The position numbers and the translations under genes were made by a program. From Sandaracinaceae bacterium (GTDB lineage Bacteria; Myxococcota_A; Polyangia; Polyangiales; Houyiibacteriaceae), in NCBI GenBank assembly GCA_012514415.1, contig JAAZAH010000228.1:1-7810 (forward strand): DNA of 7,810 nt, read 5' to 3'. The notes beneath the pieces were generated by a model. That model saw only the letters and a list, made by a program, of their open reading frames with translations. It was not told the origin of the DNA and ran no database searches. Below, one piece after another: positions 1 through 5,411 of this stretch. How positions within the stretch are numbered: the first letter of the stretch is position 1; each line of letters opens with the position of its first letter.

Positions 1-42
1 CCCTCGCGCCGGGGCGGTCCGCCCTCACGCCGGGGCGGGCTC
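1..42 (-). repeat. Two imperfect 21-bp tandem repeats in the RRM protein tail
   Basis: Positions 1-21 and 22-42 match at 17 of 21 bases. The unit is a whole number of codons and encodes the repeated PPRREGG heptad of the RRM protein tail. The array may continue beyond the left edge. In-frame repeats of this kind can change copy number without breaking the reading frame. Confidence 0.8.
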
Positions 43-299
43 CCCTGCCGCTGATCGTGAGCCTCGCGGACCGAGATTGGCCGCCCGTCGAGGAAGCTTC
101 CATCGAGTGCCGAAACGGCATCGTCGAAACGCTCATCGCTCATGAGCTCGACGAAGCCGAATCCGCGACTCCTTCCAGTCTCTCGATCAAGCACGATACG
201 TGCGCTCCGGACCTGATGGCCAGCGTTTTCGAAATGGGCCTTCAACGCCTCATCGGTGCTGCCAAATGAAAGGTTCCGGACGAAGATACGCTTCCCCAC
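1..299 (-). CDS. RRM-domain RNA-binding protein, C-terminus cut by window edge
   Basis: This is a small single-RRM protein, a family that binds single-stranded RNA in the cytoplasm and in some bacteria (for example cyanobacterial Rbp proteins) responds to cold. The visible part is 99 codons. RNP2 is IFVRNL (residues 5-10) and RNP1 is RGFGFVEL (45-52), so the RNA-stacking aromatics F6, F47 and F49 are all present. The RRM fills about residues 3-79. A basic Pro/Arg/Gly tail with a repeated PPRREGG unit begins near residue 88 and leaves the window, with no stop seen. I chose GTG 299 because AGGAG at 309-313 lies nine bases upstream and the start falls two residues before the domain. No in-frame ATG lies between that site and the domain. 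The RNA target is unknown. Domain identity is secure; physiological role is not. Confidence 0.93.
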   Translation of the reverse strand, partial: MGKRIFVRNLSFGSTDEALKAHFENAGHQVRSARIVLDRETGRSRGFGFVELMSDERFDDAVSALDGSFLDGRPISVREAHDQRQGSPPRREGGPPRRE

Positions 300-308
300 C
301 GGTAAATG

Positions 309-313
309 CTCCT
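309..313 (-). promoter_or_regulatory. Ribosome binding site fixing the GTG start of the RRM gene
   Basis: The minus strand reads AGGAG here, followed by nine bases and GTG at 299-297. This is the only good Shine-Dalgarno match ahead of the RRM domain, and it decides the non-ATG start. Confidence 0.75.
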
Positions 314-322
314 AGCCGTTTT

Positions 323-346
323 GATGAGCCGCTCCGTGCGGCCATC
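323..346 (-). promoter_or_regulatory. Leader hairpin upstream of the RRM gene
   Basis: On the minus strand GATGGCCGC pairs with GCGGC-T-CATC around the loop ACGGA. This gives nine base pairs with one bulged U. The hairpin ends 9 bases before the AGGAG ribosome binding site and would lie in the 5' leader if transcription starts upstream of it. No T-run follows on the minus strand, so it is not an obvious terminator. A role in translation control or autoregulation by the RRM protein is inference. Confidence 0.45.
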
Positions 347-365
347 GAGATGTTTCCTTGAGCCT

Positions 366-394
366 AGAGTAACCCGGAACTGACGTCGAACCAA
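366..394 (-). promoter_or_regulatory. Weak sigma70-like promoter candidate for the RRM gene
   Basis: The minus strand has TTGGTT (394-389), a 17-base spacer and TACTCT (371-366). Both hexamers match the consensus only partly. The predicted start near 359 would give a leader of about 60 bases containing the 323-346 hairpin. Another possible -35, TTGACG, lies further upstream beside the terminator but has no good -10 at the right distance. Confidence 0.3.
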
Positions 395-434
395 GGCGAG
401 CCGAATAGAAAACGAGCCCTCACTCAGGATCGTC

Positions 435-471
435 AAACGCAAAGAGCCCACCCCGATCTCGAGGTGGGCTC
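435..471 (-). terminator. Rho-independent terminator of the acyl-CoA operon
   Basis: On the minus strand GAGCCCACCTCG (471-460) pairs with CGGGGTGGGCTC (455-444). The stem is 12 bp with one G-U pair and the loop is AGAT. The stem is followed at once by TTTGCGTTT (443-435). It lies 27 bases after the thiolase stop codon, where an operon terminator is expected. Confidence 0.82.
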
Positions 472-498
472 AGTTGCGCGCGTTCTTGGCGCAGTGGC

Positions 499-1932
499 TC
501 AGTCGACGCGCTCCATCACCGCGCCCGCGCCGATTCCACCTGCCGCGCAGATGCCGAGCACGGCCGTCTCCGCGTCCGTGAGGGCAAATTCATTGGCGAT
601 CGTCGTGACCATTCGCGCCCCGGTCGCACCGAAGGGATGCCCGATGGCGATCGAGCCGCCGTGGATATTGAAGCGGGCGGGATCGATCTCGCCGACGGCG
701 CGATCGCGACCAAGCCGCTCCTTCGCCCAAGCGTCGCTTGCGAGCGCCTGAGTGACGGAGAGGACCTGAGCGGCAAAGGCTTCGTGGAAGTCGACGAGGC
801 TCACATTGTTGAGCTCAAGACCCGCACGCTCGAGCGCCATGGGAACGGCGATTGCAGGGGCGATGAGGAGCTGATCGGCCGGGTCGACCGAGGTGTAGGC
901 AAAGCTGCGGAAGGCCGCCTTGGGCTTATATCCAAGCGCCCGCGCCTTCTCTTCGCTCATGATGAGGACCGCTGCCGCGCCATCGGTGAGCGCCGAGGAG
1001 TTGCCCGCGGTGACCGTGCCCGCTTTACGGTCGAAAACGGGCTTCAGCTTGGCGAGCTTCTCAAGGCTGGTGTCGCCGCGGATGATCGTATCTGCGGAGA
1101 CGCGACCCGACTTCGTCTCGACCGGCGTGATCTCATCGTCAAATCGGCCCGAGGCGACCGCCGCCGCCGCGCGCTCATGGCTTCGGTAGGCGAGCTCATC
1201 CTGAGCCTCACGCGAAATCTGATTGCGCTTCGCCATGCGCTCGGCGCATTCGCCCATCACCTCGCCCGTGGTCCGTTCAGAGATCTCGGGCTTCCGCGGG
1301 AGAATGTCCGTGATCGGCATCAGCTGCGAAAGAACCCCGAGATAATCGCTCATGCCCTTGGCTTTTCCGAAGGCAAGCGGGGCGAGCGCGTGGACCGCTT
1401 TATTGGGAAGAACGAGGGGCGCGTTCGATGTCGAGTCCGAGCCTCCGGCGATGAGGATATCGGCCTCGCCGCGCTCGATCGCTGCCACCGCCGAATGAAC
1501 GGCCTGGAGGCCGCTCGCGCAAGCGCGCGTGACGGTGAAGCCCTCGACGCGATGCGGAAGCTTGAGATCCAGCGCGATCTCACGCGCGAGGTTCGGCGAG
1601 TACGGCGGGAGGATGACGCCGCCCCAGACGATCCCATCGATCTCGGCGCGGGGGACATCGTAGCGCTCGAGAAGGGCCTTCGTTGCCGCTACGCCGAGCG
1701 CGATGCTGTCGAGCTCCATGAACTCAGCAAAGGCCCGGACGAAGGGCGTGCGCATTCCGCCGATCACGACGGCGCGACGACTCGCAGGATTCGCGGCCGG
1801 GGGCGCGACGCTCTTGCGACGCGCGACAGGGGCCGCGGCCGCCTCCGCCTGCTTCGGCGGCGCGGCCTTGGTCGTCCGCTTTTTCGGCTCTTGGCCGCTC
1901 TGCTTCGTTTCGCTCTTCTTCTTGGTCGCCAT
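499..1932 (-). CDS. FadI/FadA2-type acetyl-CoA acyltransferase (3-ketoacyl-CoA thiolase)
   Basis: This is a thiolase of 477 residues that cleaves 3-ketoacyl-CoA with CoA to acetyl-CoA and a shortened acyl-CoA, or runs the reverse condensation. The acyl-accepting cysteine is C138 in TRACASGLQ, HEAFA spans 383-387, the catalytic histidine is H432 in IAIGHPFGATG, and the proton-transfer cysteine is C462 in CAAGGIGAG. HEAFA in place of the NEAFA of ordinary biosynthetic thiolases points to the FadI/HADHB/FadA2 branch. The core begins near residue 52. Before it lies a Lys/Ala/Pro-rich tail that makes the protein some 40 residues longer than E. coli FadI. I chose ATG 1932 because TAAGGAG at 1946-1940 precedes it by seven bases. 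That site contains the TAA stop of the reductase gene, so the two genes are probably translationally coupled. This is the last gene of the operon, and a terminator follows. Chain-length preference and direction cannot be read from sequence. Confidence 0.95.
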   Translation of the reverse strand: MATKKKSETKQSGQEPKKRTTKAAPPKQAEAAAAPVARRKSVAPPAANPASRRAVVIGGMRTPFVRAFAEFMELDSIALGVAATKALLERYDVPRAEIDGIVWGGVILPPYSPNLAREIALDLKLPHRVEGFTVTRACASGLQAVHSAVAAIERGEADILIAGGSDSTSNAPLVLPNKAVHALAPLAFGKAKGMSDYLGVLSQLMPITDILPRKPEISERTTGEVMGECAERMAKRNQISREAQDELAYRSHERAAAAVASGRFDDEITPVETKSGRVSADTIIRGDTSLEKLAKLKPVFDRKAGTVTAGNSSALTDGAAAVLIMSEEKARALGYKPKAAFRSFAYTSVDPADQLLIAPAIAVPMALERAGLELNNVSLVDFHEAFAAQVLSVTQALASDAWAKERLGRDRAVGEIDPARFNIHGGSIAIGHPFGATGARMVTTIANEFALTDAETAVLGICAAGGIGAGAVMERVD

Positions 1933-1943
1933 TTTACTACTCC

Positions 1944-3374
1944 TTAGGCGCCGACGAGCGCGCCACCACAAACCCTGAGAACGTTTCCAGTGATCCCGAC
2001 GGCGCCGGGCGTCACGAGGAAGGTGATGGCCTGCCCGACGTCCTCGGGTCGGCCACCTTGACCGAGCGCGCTCAAACGGCGCGCTCCTTCGCGAAGGAAG
2101 ACCGGCATCGCCGCCGTGAGGCGAGTCTCGATGAAGCCGGGGGCGATGGCGTTCACGGTGATGCCCTTGTCCGCCACCTGCTCCGAGAGCGCGCGGACGA
2201 AGCCGACAATGCCAGCCTTCGAGGCGCTGTAGTTCGTCTGACCGTTATTGCCTGCGATGCCCGAGACCGACGAGAGGCAAACAATCCGGCCACCCTCGCG
2301 GAGGGCCTTCTTTTCGAGGAGCGCGTCGGTGATACGGACCACAGCGCCGAGGTTGATGTCCACGCAGGAGTCCCACCAATCGGGCTTCATGTTCATAAGA
2401 CGCTTGTCGCGCGTGACGCCCGCATTATGAACGACGATGTCGACGCCGCCGTGCTCTTCGAGGAGGCGCTGCGCGATGGTCTCCGGAGCGTCTTCGTCAG
2501 TGATATCGACGAGGAGCAGCGAGCCGCCCACGTTCCGCGCGACGACGCTCGCCGGTCCATCATCGGCCGGGCGATCCAAGATGACGACATGCGCGCCCTC
2601 AGCGGCAAGGAGCTCAGCCGTCGCTTCACCGATGCCGCGCGCGGCGCCCGTCACCAGCGCGACCTTGCCCTCGAGCGGGCGGGTCACGGGATCCTCATCG
2701 CCCTTCACCTTATTGGTGATGCGAAGGGGCTGACCTGTCACGAAAGCGGAGTGCTTCGAGAGGAAGAAGCGGAGCGGCGCACCGACGCGCTTTTCAGCGC
2801 CCTCTTCGACGTAAAGCATATTGGCGGTATTTCCGGCGCCGCCCGTCTCCTTGCTCAGACTCCGGACGAACCCATCAAGGCCAGCACGAGCGGCCGCCTC
2901 GGCGGGGCCTGCCGCATCTTCCGCCGGACGCCCGATCACGATGAAGCGGCTATGCTTCGCAAAGCGGCGCATCAAGGGATGGAGAACATCGTAAAGGACC
3001 CGAAGATCGGCGGCGCCCTTCACATCGCTCGCATCGATCACAGCGCCGTGGAGCGTGAGCTCATCGTGTTTATCGTCAAGAGAGATCGCCTTGGGCGGCC
3101 GTCCCCACGCCTTCCCCTGCTCTTCAAAGGCCGTGAGCGCGGCGCCCTCGCCAACAACGAAGGCGTTCCCACCGCCGCGGGTGATCTCACGCGCGAGCAC
3201 GTCCGCAAAGGCATCGGTCGCGCGGACGAGGATGTTCTTATCCTCGAAGGGACGATCCTCGTAGGGGCCGGTCGCGCGCGGCAGCACCTCTGGCATGGGG
3301 AGCGGAAGGCCGAGCGTCTTGATCAGCTTTCGGGCCTGGGGGTTTTCGGAGAGTTCGAGGAGAAAATCACTCAT
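1944..3374 (-). CDS. fabG: FabG4-type high-molecular-weight 3-oxoacyl-thioester reductase (SDR)
   Basis: This short-chain dehydrogenase/reductase interconverts 3-ketoacyl and 3-hydroxyacyl thioesters. It has 476 residues against about 245 for ordinary FabG. The C-terminal half (about 235-476) is the catalytic SDR: TGAARGIG (242-249) binds the dinucleotide, followed by D290, HNAG (316-319), N341, S369, Y382 and K386. That is the complete Asn-Ser-Tyr-Lys set with the usual Y-x3-K spacing. D267 at the end of the second beta strand favours NADH over NADPH. The N-terminal half (1-230) lacks a glycine-rich nucleotide motif and resembles the non-catalytic domain of mycobacterial FabG4 (Rv0242c), which reduces acyl-CoA substrates with NADH. 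AAGGA at 3388-3384, nine bases before ATG 3374, supports the start. It is the middle gene of the operon: 21 bases follow the dehydratase stop, and its own stop overlaps the thiolase ribosome binding site. Physiological direction is unresolved. Confidence 0.93.
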   Translation of the reverse strand: MSDFLLELSENPQARKLIKTLGLPLPMPEVLPRATGPYEDRPFEDKNILVRATDAFADVLAREITRGGGNAFVVGEGAALTAFEEQGKAWGRPPKAISLDDKHDELTLHGAVIDASDVKGAADLRVLYDVLHPLMRRFAKHSRFIVIGRPAEDAAGPAEAAARAGLDGFVRSLSKETGGAGNTANMLYVEEGAEKRVGAPLRFFLSKHSAFVTGQPLRITNKVKGDEDPVTRPLEGKVALVTGAARGIGEATAELLAAEGAHVVILDRPADDGPASVVARNVGGSLLLVDITDEDAPETIAQRLLEEHGGVDIVVHNAGVTRDKRLMNMKPDWWDSCVDINLGAVVRITDALLEKKALREGGRIVCLSSVSGIAGNNGQTNYSASKAGIVGFVRALSEQVADKGITVNAIAPGFIETRLTAAMPVFLREGARRLSALGQGGRPEDVGQAITFLVTPGAVGITGNVLRVCGGALVGA

Positions 3375-3395
3375 TGTCCTGGTTCCTTCGGTCGA

Positions 3396-4283
3396 TCATT
3401 GGGTTTCGAATTTACCGACGAGATAGGCCGGACCACCCGGCGCCTCTCCGACGAAGACCTCGTCGCCGCTGCGATACAGGCCAACCCGTGCGGGGAGGAC
3501 CAAAGGCTTGGTGAAGCGGCACTCGAAGGCGCGGATCGCCTCGGTATTCCCTGAGAAGACATTTCGGATGAGCCCCTCGTACGCCCGCGCCGAGGTCGAG
3601 AAGCCGTGGAGGATCACATTGCGGAAACCGCTCGCTCGCGCGGCCGGAGGGATCCAGTGGATCGGGTTGATATCCCCGGTGAGCTTGGCAAAATCGCGTC
3701 CCGCATCGGCGCGAAGCGACCAGCGGGCGAGCTCTCGCGCCCCTTCGGGCACGCGCGGCCCCGACTTCTTCGGCCCCGACTTCTTCTCGCCGCCGCGCTT
3801 TGGAATGATGGCCTGCATCGAAACCTCGAGCGCGCCCGGGGCCGAGGCGGTCCCGGTGACCGAGTCACAGAAGAAGATGACCCGGCGATCGTCCTCATCG
3901 ATATTGGCGAGTCGACCTTCGATTTGGAGCATCTCACCCTGAGGGAGGTTGGCTTTACGCACCATCCGGAACCCGCCGTTCAGCACCTTATGCATCGGAT
4001 AAGGAAGGCCGCGAAGCGTCGCCGTCTGCATCGGGAAGATCCACTGCGGGAAGAGATGCGGCGGGATGGTGCCACGATAACCCGCGGGATCTCCCCCGAC
4101 GTGGCGCACGTAGGCGGCGATGAGGTCCGGCGAAGGCGGCGTGACCGTCTCCTTGAGGATCGGGCCGGGGGTCTGCGGCGCCGGGCCCTTGTTCGGCTTA
4201 TCGGTACTTGCCTCGATGCCCGTGCGGAGGAGCGCTCCGATCACGCGCCTCTGCTCGAGGATGAATCGGCTGGAAACACCCAT
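3396..4283 (-). CDS. MaoC-like 3-hydroxyacyl-thioester dehydratase / enoyl-CoA hydratase 2 (HtdX-like)
   Basis: This 295-residue hotdog-fold protein should hydrate trans-2-enoyl thioesters to (R)-3-hydroxyacyl thioesters or run the reverse. The hydratase-2 motif FAKLTGDINPIHW lies at 198-210, with catalytic D204 and H209. The second hotdog repeat covers about 180-295. The N-terminal half (about 45-160) fits the degenerate first repeat of double-hotdog relatives such as mycobacterial HtdX (Rv0241c, about 280 residues). A Lys/Gly/Pro-rich linker at 162-178 joins the halves and carries a duplicated KKSGP unit. GGAGG at 4298-4294 lies ten bases before ATG 4283, a slightly long but acceptable spacing. 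It is the first gene of the operon, and its stop is 21 bases before the fabG start. Order and content match htdX-fabG4-fadA2, so acyl-CoA substrates are more likely than ACP, but that is by analogy. Confidence 0.92.
   Translation of the reverse strand: MGVSSRFILEQRRVIGALLRTGIEASTDKPNKGPAPQTPGPILKETVTPPSPDLIAAYVRHVGGDPAGYRGTIPPHLFPQWIFPMQTATLRGLPYPMHKVLNGGFRMVRKANLPQGEMLQIEGRLANIDEDDRRVIFFCDSVTGTASAPGALEVSMQAIIPKRGGEKKSGPKKSGPRVPEGARELARWSLRADAGRDFAKLTGDINPIHWIPPAARASGFRNVILHGFSTSARAYEGLIRNVFSGNTEAIRAFECRFTKPLVLPARVGLYRSGDEVFVGEAPGGPAYLVGKFETQ
3757..3786 (-). repeat. Perfect 15-bp tandem duplication in the MaoC-like gene
   Basis: Two identical adjacent copies of a 15-base unit (3757-3771 and 3772-3786, plus strand GGCCCCGACTTCTTC) encode the doubled KKSGP of the dehydratase linker. 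Perfect identity, synonymous positions included, suggests a recent in-frame slippage or duplication. Confidence 0.95.
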
Positions 4284-4380
4284 AGGACTGTAGCCTCCAT
4301 TCGCTGCGGCGGACGATCCTGCCGCGCGTTCTGTGTTTCTCTAACAAGCCACCTATGAGGGCGCAAACGAGAAGCGAACG

Positions 4381-4409
4381 ATTTTACTCAAAACGGAATC
4401 ATGCTTGAT
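4381..4409 (-). promoter_or_regulatory. Candidate promoter of the dehydratase-reductase-thiolase operon
   Basis: The minus strand reads TAAAAT at 4386-4381, a five-of-six match to a sigma70 -10 box. No good -35 lies 16-18 bases upstream; that stretch reads around ATCAAG. A weak -35 overlapped by the 4397-4425 dyad suggests a regulated promoter. Transcription would start near 4374, leaving a leader of about 90 bases before ATG 4283. Confidence 0.4.
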
Positions 4410-4425
4410 ACAAATTGGCATGATT
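4397..4425. promoter_or_regulatory. Perfect 8-bp inverted repeat, likely operator in the divergent promoter region
   Basis: AATCATGC (4397-4404) and GCATGATT (4418-4425) are exact inverted copies separated by 13 bases. The half-sites are offset by 21 bp, two helical turns, so a dimer would contact one face of the DNA. The dyad covers roughly -23 to -51 of the candidate operon promoter and lies 34 bases before the AEC transporter start, so one regulator could control both directions. No regulator gene lies in the window and I cannot name the family. Confidence 0.5.
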
Positions 4426-4458
4426 TGACGGAAGCGAGAAGAAAAACTAGGGAGCCGT

Positions 4459-5337
4459 GTGCTCCAAGAGCTCCTCTCCATCGTTTTACCCGTCTTTGGC
4501 TGCGCACTCGTCGGCTTCATCTGGAAACGAGTCAAACCCGAGCTCGATGAAGAGACCCTCTCCGAGCTCACCGTCTATATCGGCTCGCCCTGCCTTATCT
4601 TTCATGCGCTCGTCACGGCGGAGAGCAGCCCCGAAGCGCTCCGCTCGATGGGCCTCTACGCGCTCATCGGTATCAGCTCGACCATTGCGCTCTCGGCCGT
4701 CTTTCTCCGCATGGCGCGCATCGAAGCCTCCTCTTTCCTCGGCCCGCTCAGCTTTGGCAATACGGGAAACCTCGGCATCCCCATCTGCTTCTTCGCATTT
4801 GGCAACGAAGGGAAAGCGCTCGGCATCGCCTATTTCGGTGTGAGCTTTTTGATGAATAGCGTGGTCGGAGAGCTTTTGTTTTCGGGCCATTTCGCGCTCA
4901 AGCGGGTGCTCCGCTCACCCCTCGTCTATGCGGCCATCCTCAGCGTGATCGTTGTCGGTTTCGAACTCGAAGTGCCGACCACCGTCCTGCGCACTACCGA
5001 GCTGCTCGGTGGACTCGCCATTCCGCTGATGCTTATCGCGCTCGGGGCATCGCTCGCTCGCCTCGCAGGCGTGAAGATGCAAAAAAGCATCGCTCTCGCC
5101 GGGATGCGCTTCGTCCTCGGTCTCATCCCAGCGCTCGCGCTCGCCGCGTTCTTCGAGCTGGACCATCGCGCGACCGGCGTGCTCCTCCTTCAATCGACGA
5201 CGCCGGTCGGCGTCTTCAACTACGTCCTCGCGCGGCATTACGCGCGTGAGCCTGACCAAGTCGCGGGGCTCATCTTTGCCTCCACACTCCTCGCGATTTT
5301 GACGATTCCGGCGATGCTGATCGTTCTTCTTGGATAG
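4459..5337 (+). CDS. AEC (auxin efflux carrier) family transporter
   Basis: This is a 292-residue integral inner-membrane protein of the AEC family (TC 2.A.69), whose bacterial members carry small organic anions such as dicarboxylates. Ten hydrophobic segments can be placed at about 3-22, 35-52, 65-83, 98-114, 121-141, 153-168, 182-199, 211-231, 238-258 and 268-290. Family signatures are GNTGNLGIP (100-108) at the break in the fourth helix and TTPVGVFNYVLA (247-258) near the ninth. Length is normal for the family. The start is GTG 4459 with GGAG at 4451-4454, a rather short four-base spacer. A TTGACG at 4425-4430 could be a -35, but I see no convincing -10. It is divergent from the fatty-acyl operon across a 175-base region holding a dyad, so joint regulation is possible. 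Substrate and transport direction are unknown. Confidence 0.93.
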   Translation: MLQELLSIVLPVFGCALVGFIWKRVKPELDEETLSELTVYIGSPCLIFHALVTAESSPEALRSMGLYALIGISSTIALSAVFLRMARIEASSFLGPLSFGNTGNLGIPICFFAFGNEGKALGIAYFGVSFLMNSVVGELLFSGHFALKRVLRSPLVYAAILSVIVVGFELEVPTTVLRTTELLGGLAIPLMLIALGASLARLAGVKMQKSIALAGMRFVLGLIPALALAAFFELDHRATGVLLLQSTTPVGVFNYVLARHYAREPDQVAGLIFASTLLAILTIPAMLIVLLG

Positions 5338-5411
5338 GGTCGTCCCGAGAATCGGAGGATATACAAAACCCGGGGTCAACCCCACAGTCCCCTACGTGCG
5401 GGAGGCGGCCA

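Noticed and set aside
57..451. Short open frames on both strands near 57-269 and 242-451
   Set aside because: The first is antisense to the RRM domain. The second overlaps the RRM start, the leader and the operon terminator, and has no supporting motif.
637..1947. 436-codon plus-strand open frame antisense to the thiolase gene
   Set aside because: The opposite strand has a complete thiolase with all catalytic motifs. The plus-strand translation is Arg/Asp/Glu-rich with no recognisable domain, as expected when GC-rich codon bias suppresses stops.
2058..3554. 498-codon plus-strand open frame antisense to the reductase, slightly longer than the real gene
   Set aside because: It runs across the fabG start and into the dehydratase gene, has no ribosome binding site or domain, and opposes a textbook SDR sequence. 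It is a codon-bias shadow.
3606..4358. 250-codon plus-strand open frame antisense to the dehydratase gene
   Set aside because: The composition is Arg/Asp/Glu/His-rich with no motif, and it crosses the opposite gene's start and promoter region.
5360..5383. TATACA (5360-5365) as a promoter -10, and GGGG-TCAA-CCCC (5372-5383) as a terminator between the AEC and DUF937-like genes
   Set aside because: No reasonable -35 lies 16-18 bases before TATACA. The stem is only four pairs with no T-run on the plus strand. The 74-base gap leaves separate transcription possible but unproved.
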